Assembly (NCBI GenBank): GCA_964304625.1
Contig: OZ199838.1
Coordinates: 11,904,001-11,968,000 of the forward strand
Length of the DNA: 64,000 nt
Direction: 5' to 3'
Source of the DNA: Kudoa neothunni
Lineage: Eukaryota; Cnidaria
Shown here: positions 13,052 to 27,079 of the stretch, piece by piece
How the letters are laid out: every line of letters begins with the position of its first letter
Position numbering within the stretch: the stretch's first letter is position 1
Program-made: the position numbers and the translations under genes
Notes under the pieces: generated by a model
Database searches by the model: none
Told to the model about the DNA's origin: nothing
Seen by the model: only the letters and a program-made list of their open reading frames with translations

Positions 13052-13552
13052 ATCCCACAACAAACGTTTCTATCTTAACCATAGTGTGATATAGCTTATA
13101 TTTTGTACGTGACTAGTTTGAAGACAGTATCTCCAATTTTTTGGGTATTTATTATAAATTATTTGTGTCCATTTTCTGAATGCTGAGTTTTATTCTTGCA
13201 TTACGATACCTAATTTTAACCCTTCGTAAGTCAATAGGAACGTTTGAAATTTAAATTATTCAATTCTTTGCATAGATATGCATTAATTTTGTCGCTCTTC
13301 TATGCACAAACATGAGCAAAAACGTGCGCAATATGAAGCTTCTGAAGGGTTACTACAGGTCGCATACTCTACCATTACCTGGTTATCCTACAAGGCTTTA
13401 ATATAAATCTCACAGCATACGGATTAAACTAGATTTACAAAGAAATAATATTTTTGCGTTAATTATTAATGTATTAATTGCGACAATAAAACAAAAGAGG
13501 GATGTATCTGACAAAATATTTTATAATATTTGCGGTTTGCAACATGATTCAT
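13052..13552. other. convergent intergenic region RAP1/dUTPase
   Basis: Between two convergent genes. A 29-codon open frame at about 13312-13401 is too short to call. No other feature seen. Confidence 0.5.
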
Positions 13553-14044
13553 TTATTTATTGAGATCAAATTTTCCAGTTGAACCATAACCATTAGCCCC
13601 TCGTTCGGTATTATCCAACAACTAATACCAGAAATGAAAAATAAATCAAGTAATGGGGGAAAATACTTCAACAGAGACCACATCAGCGTAGGAAATTTTC
13701 TCCATAATGAGTTGGGCAATTCTTTCACCTTCTTTGACGCGATATTCCCCATCGGTATGATTGAAAAGTATGACACCTATATTGCCACGATAATCCTCAT
13801 CGATGACTCCAGCACCAACGTCAATGCCAAATTTGTATGCAAGACCGGATCTAGGCGCAACACGACCATAATGCCCTTCTGGTATGGCAATCTGAATGCC
13901 GGTGCCAACCAACATGTGCTTTCTAGGTGGAATAATCACATCTTCGCACGCGTGTAAATCCAAACCAGCTGCTTTTTTGGATGATCTCACGGGAAGAATA
14001 GCTTTTGGATGGTTAACTCTGACTCTTAAAACGTTGTTGTTCAT
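13553..14044 (-). CDS. DUT: dUTP diphosphatase (dUTPase), 2 exons
   Basis: Trimeric dUTPase: hydrolyses dUTP to dUMP and pyrophosphate, keeping uracil out of DNA. Exon 1 is 14044-13667 (126 codons), then a 45-bp intron (13666-13622), then exon 2, 13621-13553. All five family motifs are present: AAGLDLHA (1), PRSGLA (2), GVIDEDYRGN with the catalytic Asp (3), GERIAQLI (4) and, only after splicing, RGANGYGSTG (5). Total 148 residues, the size of the core enzyme without an N-terminal extension, so there is no visible mitochondrial presequence. Reading straight through the intron would lose motif 5, so the intron is well supported. Antisense open frames over this gene are shadows. Confidence 0.96.
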
Positions 14045-17000
14045 TGGTTAAACCTGTTGAGTCGGGAATATTCGATCGTGCTGCGAGATTAGTGGGGAAT
14101 TTGGCGGATGATCCTATCGACAACCAAGTCACATATATCTGCTTTTTATATTCGATAGTCCAATAAGATGAGTGAATTTAAAAATTTGTTGATATTTACG
14201 ACACAATAATCAATGCTAATCGACAACAAATACGTGATGAAAATAATATAGGAGATTTAATTTGTGAAAAAATGTGCTTTAACTCATAGAGGATAACACT
14301 GGACTCTACGAGCACATCTATACATAAAATGGCCTAATATGCACCTTTTGTTAGTTTATTTTGTGGAAATTTCTTTCAAATTAATAAAATTACGTTCTCA
14401 TTTGTTTTATAACATAACATTAATTTAAAAAATTTTACGTATGAAATAGATTTAATTGTTATACAACTAAGTGTAAAGCTAACCTTATCTTTTACATGTC
14501 ATATAATCCTAATATTGCGAGTTTTTAATTGATGTCTGGTTATTTTTCTTCTATTGACATTACATTAGACCAACGTTTCCAAACATTTTCGATCTAATCG
14601 AAACGTAAAGTAATTATAAAATATTTATCAAACTCCTATTTGTTAGAATAATTACTGTTCGCTTTATACATATTTGTGTATGATTCCTCTGTGAAGTCTT
14701 CGGATAAATAGAGAAAATTCTATGCGAAATAATCGTTATTTAAATATTATAAATAATAAATATTTACAAATGAATGTACGAATTGATCATGTGTGAATTA
14801 AAAAGTGTACATACATTTATTTTATAACTCATAAATCAGAAAAATATGGGATGGTTTTTATCGAAAAATCTCATTATTAATTCGTCAATTGTAAAATCCA
14901 TGATTTGAATACAAAAGTTAATTTTTGTAAATCTTCTATCTACTATATATATAAAGCTGAAGTGTGCATGTGCCTCAACATTTTTTCCTTATAGAGAGAC
15001 ATTTATGAAATTTTTTAAAAATCACAATGTTTCAAAAAATCTTTAAATCGTTTTCACGTTACAAAATGTTCCCTAAAGTGTTTAGAAAATGGTGATTTTG
15101 TCGATTCAAAGCTTTTTTGTCAGATTACTTGGGTTCAACAATAGGATTAACGTCTGCTTATTGCCTGCTGATGGTCGGTCGAAGTTGATTTCCCCTTAAA
15201 TGTTATATAAAATGTTGATTAATTGCTGCTATCTGAGTTTGTATATAAATTTAGTGTGTAAATTTAGGTGTTAGTGCAGATCCACTTTTCATTTGTAGAG
15301 TTTTGACGTATTTGACTTGAAAAGTATATTTTAAAAGTTATATTAATGGTTTAAAATATGAGAAAAAGTCTATGTTTGCACCATTAATAGCGATTTGTTA
15401 AGGAATTCTACAATCAGATAGATTGAAGCTTTATAATACAAGCACCATATCCGTAGATTTTATTGAGCTCACTCGCTAAGTTTAACTTTCTGTGATTAAA
15501 TTCAATGCAGATGGTTGTACTCTTACTTCATCTTATTATTTGAATTATTTATATTGATATTTACTCGACTCGAAACTATTTGTGAGAAATGGTGCATTAA
15601 TGTTCATGCCGGGATAAGGGATAATAATTTGAGCATTAAAAATCGATTATCGTAAATTTTCTTCTATTTCTATATTTTACCTCCTCGGAAAATAATGACA
15701 AAAAATTTCGGAGTCGGGCCAGAATCGGCTTTGAAAAATCCACGAACCAAAAAGTAACATTTTAGACAACACTTTAAGGTAATTTAAATAATTCAGGAAT
15801 GTAGAAAAAATGACGCAAACTTTAAATTATTTAGCGTTGGTGCCCGGCCATGAAATTTTTAAATGAACGCCGGGATTGATACGTTCCTTCGCAGAAATGA
15901 TCACAATTTAAATTTCGTCATTCCAAATCGTTAATGTATGATGCTTAAAATTTTCTAGTTATTTTTCTTTTATGGGTTAATTCACGACTTTAACATATTT
16001 TGTGAATGTTATTAACAATACAGTCTCTTCTCAATACGCGCCATGTAAGTTAATAAGAAATTATTGGTCTATTCGATCTAACCGATATTTTCTCTAAGTT
16101 TTCGTTAATCTAAGAATAGTTCATTACAAAGAAATTTTTTAGGGCAATCAAACAGTTCGTTTATTTTGATAAGGGTACACTCCTTCGAGAAAACCAGTTG
16201 ATATTTAAGCATTACTGTAATTTTTAAAACAAAAAACATCTTTACATTTTAGTTTTAATCATTTTTTATTAAGTATATTTGTATATTTTAGAATCAGTAA
16301 GTATTTTTGTTAAAAAAAAGGTTGCATTAATTTCTCTCAATGCCTCTATTTATATTTGCATGGAAAGTGCGCGCATAATTTTGTTTTTCGAAATCATTAC
16401 ACTGCAAAAATAATGACAAGCTTTAAAATTCACAAATTAAAATAGAAAAATGAAATTTACAGGGTTTAACGTGATAATCAGATTAAATCTTACGTAGAAT
16501 TTCTCCATTCAAAAAAATAATAAAAGTAGAAATTTTCCATCACACAATACCAGGCAAAACTGGGCATTAGCGCTAGTTATTTAATAAATTAGTATCTCTT
16601 CAAATGGTCGTTGAATGTTTCATAATTAAATTAAACTTTTAAAGAAAAATATTCACTAATAATTCAATAGTCAACAGCAATTAAGTATAAGGAATATGTT
16701 ACGTAAACAACTAGATTAAAGTTTGGGTTTAGAATTGGACTCTAAGATTACTTTGATTGAGGACGTTTTCCATATGTTACTTTTGAGGTAACTATGCTAA
16801 CTATTTTTTTCTTTTTCCATAGAGAAATTGTTTATAAATCTTTATTTTGAAACTTTCCCCCTTCAAGTTCATTGCTTTTCTCAAGAATGATTATCAGAAT
16901 TTTCGAATTTTTTTTAATCACGTTATGTTAAAATTATTGACACACTTAACTTATCCTTTTAATTGATAGTCAACATGGCTACATCCATGAACCAACGATA

Positions 17001-17392
17001 GAATATTTTAAATATTTTTTAAAGTTACATTTTAAGGAAGATTACGTATAATAGAGTGTAAAGAAAGTTCTTATTTTTTGGGCGTTTAGAATTTAATTAT
17101 AAAACTATAACTTTTTAAAATTAATAGCTCGAGATCAACTATTAATTTTCATATAAATATGCGAAAGAATAATCTATATTATTTCCGTCGTACGGAGGCC
17201 GGAGGCTGTTCAGATATTGGCCCGATAAAATTTACTTTTTGTTTTCTAAAGATGGAGCAGTCGAAATTTTTGAAATTTTAAATCAATATGGAGCTTTGTA
17301 AAGATAATATTTTGTAAAAAATGTATGAAAACACTTTTCATAGTCATTAACAAACAAAAATGTCATCATCCCCTTGAGAACTTAGTGAGACA
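14045..17392. other. long AT-rich intergenic region
   Basis: No gene supported over 3.3 kb. At 14939 a TC followed by TACTATATATATAAAGCTGA resembles the 5' end of Helitron-type elements, but no CTRR 3' end with a hairpin was found, so this is only a hint. Short GC-richer patches at about 15850-15880 and 17185-17220 could be element debris. Confidence 0.45.
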
Positions 17393-18164
17393 GTGGCTAT
17401 TTCATATGCAGTTAATATCCCTAAAACTAACCAGTCGAATTTGTTAAAATTTCGTATGTTGCTATAACTTTATTAGATATAATTTTTTTCAGGTTTATAC
17501 ACAAATTTATGCATTAGATATTGATGGTGGTTAAATCCGAAATAAAAGTACGCATTTCCATAGACAATCCATCCTCGAAAACTCTCAATGCGAGTTTAAG
17601 GGAGAAATTATTTTTTAATGTTCTTTTATTCTGTCATCCCATTCTTTATTCGCCTGTTAGTACCGTCGAAATACATCGATATATAATTTTGTATAATCGA
17701 AAAATGGATCGGTTGACTTAGTTATTCTGTCTTTAATATTTAAGGGAATTCTTCCTAGCATTAATACAAGCTAAAAAATGATGCCATTTCATAAATCATG
17801 ATAACACTTTCTAATTCATCAAAAGAATACAATTTCATGCCAACGTTGAATAAATTCTGATTCATCACTCTGCCGCACAAATTAATGAGTAACACGCACA
17901 TAATCATGAAAAATTGTTGTTTTTGATTTTTAAACATTTCAATACATTTATAAATAAATAATTTGACAATTTATCCGGTTCTAAAATTAAAAAACATGTT
18001 TATATTCAGTCACGTGTTTTATTTTGAGGTCATCTATATAACATGTGGGTATATGTGTAAAAATTTATAAATAAGTTGATCTTTATTAATTGTGTTAAAA
18101 TGTAAATTTTCAACCAATTCGACTGGTTAGTATTAGAGATATTAATTGCCTGTGAAATAGCCAC
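17393..18164. mobile_element. non-autonomous TIR element
   Basis: Inverted repeats of about 60 bp bracket 770 bp. The left arm starts GTGGCTATTTCA at 17393 and includes AACTAACCAGTCGAATT; the right arm is its near-exact reverse complement ending at 18164. The interior has no recognisable transposase. I could not fix a target-site duplication, so the superfamily is unknown. The 17521-17721 open frame inside has no family resemblance. Confidence 0.7.
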
Positions 18165-18250
18165 ACCCACTTAAAAACCCCATTATGGAATCCTTAGACA
18201 GTAAACAAAATGCGAATTATGTAAATCTGTTTATTTCTCAATTAAATAGT

Positions 18251-18520
18251 AATGTAAGTGATTTTAAATAACGAATATGTCAAAATGTACGAAGAATAAA
18301 GAAATTCGCATGTTTTTGTAAACAATAGAGAGATTACTCCGGGAGCGATTTTTTTCGAAATGGGACTTGAATAAAATTTAGAAGTTATTTTTCGAGATTA
18401 AATTTTTGCTTTTCACATTTGTTTGTTATACAAAAATGAATCTTGAAAAAATCTATGGAGAAAAAGATGCGCGAAAGGTGTTCTTCAAATGTCATAGGCG
18501 TCATGATTACCTAATTTTGC
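18251..18520 (+). repeat. dispersed repeat, copy A
   Basis: About 270 bp that recurs, same orientation, at 30679-30940. Shared blocks include AACGAATATGT, TTTTTGTAAACAA and CGAAATGGGA and a common ending around GGCGTCA. The two copies are roughly 70-75 % alike by eye with small indels. Neither coding signal nor terminal repeats are visible. Confidence 0.7.
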
Positions 18521-19270
18521 ACGTTATCATTTTGTTGGTTAAAGTATTGATCTGATAGGAAACTAATTAAGTTTGTTATTCTTCAAAATTAACCATTAAT
18601 ATAGGAAAATAATGAGATAATAAAAAATCACGCAACTGCTAAAACTAAGGTGGATTTAATCATATAATCCCCCTAGCATGTCTAAGCTTAATTAAACATC
18701 GCAATTTTAAGCATTAACTCTCATCACTGTAGAAAATATATATTTAAACCTGTTATTATTTTCCAATCAGAAAAATGGTGTTTGGAAATATCAGGATAAA
18801 GCTAGGCTATACTCAAAGATTTCGGTACAAACTTTTGTGCACGGCGCGACAGATTAAACATAATCTCATTATTTGTCCAAATTTTTTCTAGTTCGACTTA
18901 TACTGTAAATTTATTTTAAAATATTGTAGAATATCAAAGGAACAAAGTTAATTAAACTTTGAAGTAAACGTCAGCACCAATCGTCTTCCCAAATATCGAA
19001 AGTTATTTGTTCGGCGGCATTGTATTTTAATATTGGTTGATACACTGTTAATACTTCGTGGTAAAATTGCCACATTTCTTAATTTATGTTAGTCGGCTGT
19101 ATTCTCACTTAAGACATTATTCGCATTAAAGTTCATAACAAGGTGTTGAGGTGGATTCGGGTATGCAAATTCTCAAATCGAACGAATTTGTTAATCTGCT
19201 TGGTTTGTTTCTATAGTGTGTAAAACGCTAATTGAATAAGCTTGGGTTTCTCTTCAAGAATTAAACTAAA
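18521..19270. other. intergenic, upstream of GSK3
   Basis: On the minus strand at about 19090-18980 a short open stretch ends with FDIWEDDWC and stop. It reads like a protein C terminus but is only 35 residues and I do not recognise it. Nothing else seen. Confidence 0.35.
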
Positions 19271-20734
<1,464 letters not shown>

Positions 20735-21066
20735 TTGTGGTTAAAGTTGTTTGTTTTGACCCCAAATTGCTTAGATGGTTGTTTGAAAAATGATTTCACC
20801 GATTACCGATAAATGCAATGAACGTTTTTGACATTAGTCTTTGTTGCATTAATTTTATTTTTTAATGGACATTTCTTTTTTTCTTTGATGGTTAAAGCTT
20901 AGGTGCTTTATATTAAACTATTTTGTTTGTAAGGTAAACCGTGGTTTATTAAGCTGTGAAATTCTGGCAGACCAGCCTAATTCCATGAGCGTTCAAGGAA
21001 TCACACAATCTCTTATCTTTTGGCCTTATTTTGGGAATTTGATCTAATAAGCGCCCTTGTCTCCAG

Positions 21067-21308
21067 GGGAATTCATCAAAACAAACCTTCAATCAGAAAA
21101 GGCGTTGGCTCTGGGGGTCTTATCAGATTTTTCATTATTTAATACGCCTGGACCATTAAAACATCTAATCCAGCCTTCCTCACTGGATGGAATTACAGTT
21201 AACTCCAAGTTATCTTTCGTAAAATTCTATCATAATCCCGGCTCACCAAACCTATTGACTCTGGTGTTCCATGATAGTCGACAATCGAAATTCTACACAA
21301 TTATTTGA
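21067..21308 (+). CDS. possible 3' terminal exon (GSK3 or separate gene)
   Basis: An 80-codon open end after a good CTCCAG acceptor (21066), stopping at 21308 and followed closely by AATAAA near 21322. It could join in frame to the GSK3 gene through a donor at 20730, replacing the short stop at 20732; no AATAAA is seen after that nearer stop. The sequence (ending SRQSKFYTII) has no motif I recognise. It may equally be the last exon of an otherwise unseen gene. Confidence 0.4.
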
Positions 21309-23554
21309 TTTTTTAATTCTAAATAAATATCTTGTGACTGAATATTGGCTAATTTACAGTATATTTGTATAGTTTTTGGAATGAAGAGAAATAAGTGTAA
21401 AATATTGAAAATTGTTATAAATGACCAATAAAAAATTTAAATAAGGAACTAATTTATTTCCTCTATATTTTAATGTCATATAAAAATCGGATCAATAACC
21501 TTGGATTGTATTTGGATTTTTATTTGTTATAGCATGATATTTTTTAATAGTAGACTCAATCTTATTTATATGAACTCCCTAAAGCGAAAAATGCTTTTTG
21601 TGAATAAAACATTTTTTCAAAGCGTAAACCTAAATCTTCAAGTCTATTGTAACCAACCCAACCATCAGTCTATGTTAGGGGTAGCTAGGTTTACTTGAAC
21701 TGGGAGCTACATTTGATGAATTTCAAATTTTTTGGAGCCAAAAGCGTAAAAAGTATATTTCAGGGTTATTCAGTATATTTATTCTTTGTTTAAAAGTTTT
21801 ATTTAATATTGAACTAACGTTTAATTCATGTGTACTTATTCATTATACCTGTATCTTCCTATGACTCTAAAAATATCGCAAAAACATAATCGAACAATAA
21901 GCCAAGTATAAATTTTTCAAGAGTCGCACTTCAACTTCTAAAAGCCACAGATTGTCCACCCTAGCCTATATGGTTGAACTAGTTCAGACGCTGTTTTACT
22001 TGATTTCTTCAAAAATTTGGCGATTTTGGAATCGTGAATGTTTAAGAAACCAGCTATCACTTTCGCTGATCCCACCTTTCATCCACTAGTGTTGATTTTT
22101 CCGGATTCGGCCAAAATACGTTTTTCATTTACGTATGCCAATTTCGTCTATTTGAAAAACAGAAGTTCCCACCAATTTTGAAAAATACATCGTCTTAAAT
22201 CAAAAACACAGTGTCTTTAGTTATTTTTTTCTAGTGAAAAATCGTTTAACATAGAGAAATGTCTGGATATATCTTCATAACTCATGATTGGATATTGATG
22301 AGCTATAACTATAAACAAAAATCATTTCCATGAAGGAAATTTTGACAGTTCGAAAAGTTTTTAAGTCCTTATACACATCATTTTTTTGTAGTGGTTGCAT
22401 TTTAACTGATATTTGTCACTTAAATCATTACAAGATATTAAGTTTAATATCCCGCCAAAATTACCAGATCATTCATACTTATAAAACTTAAATTAAGAAA
22501 AAATTATTCCATACTGCAGGTTATCATGAGAATATTCATTATCTAAAATTATGATTTTATCTATAATCTCAAAATTAATTTTATTCATTTTTCGGACTTA
22601 CCCTGACGCTTTACCGTATATTATTGAAATATTTCGAAAGCTGAGCATGCACGCTGTAAATTAACTTCCCATTCCACATCTACCAAAGCGCAAGTAGTTT
22701 GTAGTAATGAATTATTGTTGGTCTATTCTCCGTTTTCTGCAATAATTAATCGTCGAAAAATATTTCTTCGTGATGTAAAAAAAATTATTTTTGAAATATA
22801 GTATAGTCAATACAATGCTTGATATTTGAAGAATGATTACAACCGTGCTATTTACCTATTTTGAGATTTATTACATATTAATTCTTTCAAATCATTTTTA
22901 AAACTTTCAAAGATTTAATTGAGTTAAAATAAATTTAGTTTGGATCATATTTAATTATTTCAGGCCCACCATTATGTTTACGAGGTCAACAATAAATAAT
23001 ATAGCAGATTATAAACAAATAAGCGTCTACATTACCGGTAAATAGGAGTTTATGAGATTAAATAACGTGGCCGAGCGATCGTACATCCCTTTTAGAATTA
23101 AATTTTCCTGTGAGAATAGCCAAGGCTGAAATTTTTGCAAAACTTATCGATGGGCTGCAAGTTGTGAAGTACTAAAATTTAAAATAGATTTATTCTGAAG
23201 GTACCATAGAATAAACTGCTCCCCAAAAATATCTAAACTCTGGATATTTTCAATTATTTTTGAGAGCCTTAAATGAACCATAAAAAGATAATCAACGAAA
23301 TGCTTAATTTTTACTTAAGTTAAAGATATCAGACCCCTGTAAACATAACGATTTGTCAGATATAACTAAACACAATATAATCTAAAAAATAGAGTGGACC
23401 TGTAATTTACCAATGAGAGCTGAGCTTAAAAACATGGTTAAATATAAACTCTTAATTAAATTTCAATATTATGTTTGTAGAGAAAAATTCCAACAATCTT
23501 TTATTTGTGCATCCCGCGCATGTGTGATATTTTAATCCGTTGGGGATTAGACAT
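21309..23554. other. intergenic DNA
   Basis: Around 22060-21940 on the minus strand there is a broken run of about 40 residues (including VIAGFLNIHDSKIAKFL) that may be transposase debris; I cannot assign it. The rest is AT-rich with no supported feature. Confidence 0.4.
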
Positions 23555-24444
23555 ATGTCGCATGTTATGGGCCGCTCAAGTGATGTTGAGGATGTAGGAA
23601 AGGCATCATTAAAATGTGTTATATGTAAGGTTCCTACTTTTAAATACAAATGCCCGAGATGTGGACTTCAAACATGTTCGATGTCTTGCTGCCGTGAACA
23701 CAAACTTGTTTTCAAGTGTAACGGTAAACGTAAAAGAACCTCATTTGTTCGTTTGAAGGACTATAATGAGAACCATTTGTACAATGGTAAAATACGCAAA
23801 TTATTATAAATTTTACACAAACCGCCATTAGATTATTCACTTCTCGAAGATACCAAATTTAAAATATCTAATTTTGGTAGGCTACCGATCATAAAAAAAT
23901 TCTCACAAGAATTGAACAAAAGAGTAATCGTTATGTATCTGCGATTGTGATTGGTTTTAGGCGGGGTTGTTAGCATCGAACGCTAAAAAACTAGGGATAA
24001 GTGTAATATTTATGCCGGCAAATATGGAAAGACATGTTAAGAATAGCTCTCGTTTTTGTTTCAAGTTTTTTATACAAAAATAGGATGATATTAAATTTCT
24101 AAAAATTAGAAAACAAACCATTTGTTGGAATGTTGAATTCAAGGTCAATTTGGAATTTACTGCATTATTGACACATTCCGTTATACCTTCTGCATGTTTT
24201 AGCACTTACACTCTTGTCGAGTATGTCTTATTTAAATTTCTTGGGATTTAAATAATTATTAAGTTGCGACGGAAAGAATTCACTTCTTCAGACGATGAAT
24301 CAACTGAAACAAATAGAAAATTTGGAAAAATTTAAAATTTATTTGGAACATGTGATTACGCCGTTGGTTCTATTGTTTATTGAATTTTTTTAGGTTAATA
24401 CTAATAATGATCTGAATGAGTCCAAATATCTTTATTCAGAGTAG
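23555..24444 (+). CDS. ZNHIT6: BCD1/ZNHIT6-like box C/D snoRNP assembly factor, 6 exons
   Basis: HIT-zinc-finger protein needed to build box C/D snoRNPs in the nucleus. Exons: 23555-23786, 23832-23923, 23961-24064, 24110-24220, 24264-24351, 24394-24444; introns 45, 37, 45, 43 and 42 bp, all in phase; 225 residues. The zf-HIT finger is at residues 25-60: CVICK, CPRCGLQTCS, CCREHK, FKCNGKRKRTSFV. Then come DYSLLED, matching DYRFLED of the family, and a conserved core with KKLGISVIFMP and KKKQTICWNVEF, matching KKKQQFCWHV. The human protein is about 470 residues, much of it an N-terminal region absent here, so this is a minimal version. The finger plus CWHV-type core distinguish it from other ZNHIT proteins. 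Exons 5 and 6 are less certain than 1-4. Confidence 0.87.
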
Positions 24445-25141
24445 TAACATTATCTTTTCTAGTTTATATTGAAATTAGGGTTGACTTGAATTATTCTATT
24501 AACCAAATATTAGAAGGGAGATCAATTGTCGAAATGCCAACTTTTTATGTGACCTCTTATTGTGTATAGTATTAGATGGATTAGTGATATTTGTTTCTAA
24601 AAATTTCTATTTTTTGAAAGACTTTTTTACCGCTAAGCCAATATGACGTCTAATAAAACAAATAAATAATCTAATAGATCGACCTAGTTACCAATATTAG
24701 ACAAAAAGCGCGGATGCCTCGCTTAAATATTGTTGTAGTAATAATTTAACTACATTGTCCATTGTTTACACAAATATCTTATGTCCTTAGCAATTTCATG
24801 ACTACACTATAAAAGAAAGTGGCTATTCGCATGGAAAATAATATCCAGGTGTCGCTACTTTAGAATATATTCATTTCTGATCCACTGCTTCACTTTTAGA
24901 GATCAAAAATAATTGAAATAACTAATACTAGTTCTACTAGTGTATTTTTATTCAGAAGAATAACCACCTTCCAATTTTTATTGTCTAACTTATTCTGCTC
25001 CATCAGAAAAAAACTCATTACGCATGATTTAATGCATGATGATTAATAGCCAGCAGAAAAAATAATTTTGGCAACAAATTAAAATTTCGTAATAAAGATT
25101 TTGGCGTGAAGAGAAAAATATTTTATTGTCGAGATCGAACA
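24445..25141. other. convergent intergenic region
   Basis: Lies between the 3' ends of the BCD1 (+) and CRYZL1-like (-) genes. I see no feature in it. Confidence 0.6.
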
Positions 25142-26634
25142 TCAGTTAGGAGATCGCTCTGTGAAGGTGACCACAACTTTATAATTGGCATTAGAATTCA
25201 AAAAGTTCTCCTGAGCGACAAATTCCTCAAGTTTATTCAAAGGAATTATATTTTTATTCAGTGGTCTAAATTCAAGAAATTATGATTGAAGAGGAAATAT
25301 TTTCAAGTTACAAAACTTGTTTTCTATTCAAACTATCAAATATTTTTTTTCCACCATCATGGAAAGAGGGTATAAAGTAGCCACAATGGATAGTATTTTC
25401 GAAATTGAAATAATGCAAAACTGCAGATTTTTTATGCCAGAGATTATCAAACTTAATAAGTAAATTAATTCATAAATAGAAACCAATGTTAACTGTAAGA
25501 ACATACCAAAGAAAGTGGAAGCGGAATTTGACTGTAATTTTTACCGTTGGAGTTGACATCCTTAACATCAGTCGACAGAGCCTTGGAACATAAACTCGAA
25601 GTACGATTCACTACTACAGTGCCGTTGAAAGACAAACATTGGAGGACAGAATTGGCGTAATTGTTGTCAAGTATCCCACCCAAATGGAACACAGCAGAGA
25701 CACCAAGCCCACAAGTTTCATCCATTATTGCCACACTCAGCTCATTGTAGTTATTGGTGTCCACGATCACTACTCCAAATTAGAGCCAAAAATAATTTTA
25801 ATCCCTCAAATACCCAAATCTTTGAATATAGAACTCAGCAACTGACAATCTTCAGTATTATCTACACATGCAATGACTTTACATTCCAAGTCAAGTAGTT
25901 TATGAATAAGCAATTGATTTAATGGCTATCAAGAGCGGTTTAATCTCATGTGAAAAAAATCAAATACTTGCAATGCGTTTCCAGAAATAAGAAAGGAATA
26001 TTTAATTGGGAATTTAGGTATAAAATTCAACAGAAGATCAATCTGCAGCAGATCAGAAAAACAACAAAGTACACTCTCATTGCTCAACGAGGAAGGTTTC
26101 AAAACTAAAAAATAGTTCTAATAACACAACACGAAAAATATCAACTATTCGTGATACTTGAACAAGCCTCATCAACTACACAATAACTGGAACAACCTGA
26201 TTGTTGGGTTGTATTGAAATTAACTATGGCGAAAACGGTGTCTCCCACATTGAATGCAATAACATTATCTCCAGCTAAAATACCCAACTTTATTTTTACT
26301 CATTTAAATGCTTACTACTTTTTTCTACTCTTCCTATAATATCACTAGCTAATGGGTAGAGTGAATTTTCATTGCTATGTGCAGTTTTTAAATTTATCTA
26401 CGAAATTGCTAAAAATTACCCATCACCATTAGGTGGCTCATTCGAGCCCGCATTACAAAGCAAACAAGCTGAAACTTTCACAAGCAATTGGTCTGGCCCA
26501 ATATTAGGCATATCAGTTAACTAGAGTGTGTAACTTCAATATAATCATGATAAATCGTTGAATACTTCAATTTTGTGGATTTTGTATAGCCCATCATCGT
26601 TAGAAAATGCTTGGAACCACGAAAATTTTCGCAT
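25142..26634 (-). CDS. CRYZL1: CRYZL1-like quinone oxidoreductase-like protein, 9 exons
   Basis: Member of the medium-chain dehydrogenase/reductase superfamily, closest by eye to animal CRYZL1 (quinone oxidoreductase-like 1), whose substrate is not established. Exons on the minus strand: 26634-26566, 26520-26420, 26374-26316, 26274-26158, 26104-25968, 25925-25814, 25769-25507, 25451-25312, 25265-25142. Introns are 41-55 bp, phases all agree, total 373 residues (human 349). Landmarks: DQLLVKVSAC near residue 35, PLASDIIGRV then NVGDTVFAIV of the catalytic domain, LECKVIACVDNTED of the nucleotide-binding fold, MDETCGLGVSAVFHLGG matching EETGGLGVDIVLDAG, and PLNKNIIPLNKLEEF near the C terminus. 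The usual Rossmann glycine pattern is weak, as in CRYZL1 itself. The gene is invisible as a single open frame because no exon exceeds 90 codons. Confidence 0.87.
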
Positions 26635-26829
26635 AATTTATATGCTATGCTATAAAAGAAGTCAACAAATAACGACAAAGCTACAAACCTCTATAAATCG
26701 GCCAATTCAAATACACGCATGTGCGAGAGATGTGAATTATTTTAGGGTTTAATTGAACCCTTAAGACCGATAACTGAAGAAATGTAAAATTAAAATGATT
26801 TATTTTATTCAATCAGCCACTCGTAGTGA

Positions 26830-26949
26830 TCCCCAGGATGCGTAGACAACAAAAATTATTCGAACTCAACAATAAACTGTCTAAATGACACGTACTGCAA
26901 GGGATGTAACCCCACCTATTGTATTGATAACATTGTTGAACAAAATCGC
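26830..26949 (+). other. possible Cys-rich exon
   Basis: Forty open codons after a CGTAG acceptor, with five Cys in the pattern PGC...NCLNDTYCKGCNPTYC. The spacing recalls extracellular Cys-rich repeats of secreted or surface proteins. An internal donor (GTATTG, about 26921) could end it. No partner exons were found, so it stays a candidate. Confidence 0.3.
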
Positions 26950-27079
26950 TAATGTAGTTATTTACTGGGCTGACATACATAATTTAAAATAAAGAACGGC
27001 TACTCAATTATCTATCGTCTCATGTCTTATAAATTTAAAAAGAATGATTTATAACTATTATAACTCTCAATTTAGGGGG

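Noticed and set aside
13634-13957. Plus-strand open frame opposite dUTPase
   Set aside because: Antisense shadow; all five dUTPase motifs are on the minus strand.
18970-19090. Minus-strand frame ending FDIWEDDWC, considered as a SEM1/DSS1 tail
   Set aside because: The SEM1 WED motif is followed by a conserved C-terminal helix that is absent here; too short to call.
23068-23085. GTGGCCGAGCGATC, like a Ser/Leu tRNA A box
   Set aside because: No B box or cloverleaf follows within 100 bases.
26426-26447. GGCTC-ATTC-GAGCC hairpin resembling a tRNA T-arm
   Set aside because: No matching D-arm or acceptor stem; it lies within the second exon of the CRYZL1-like gene and reads as coding.
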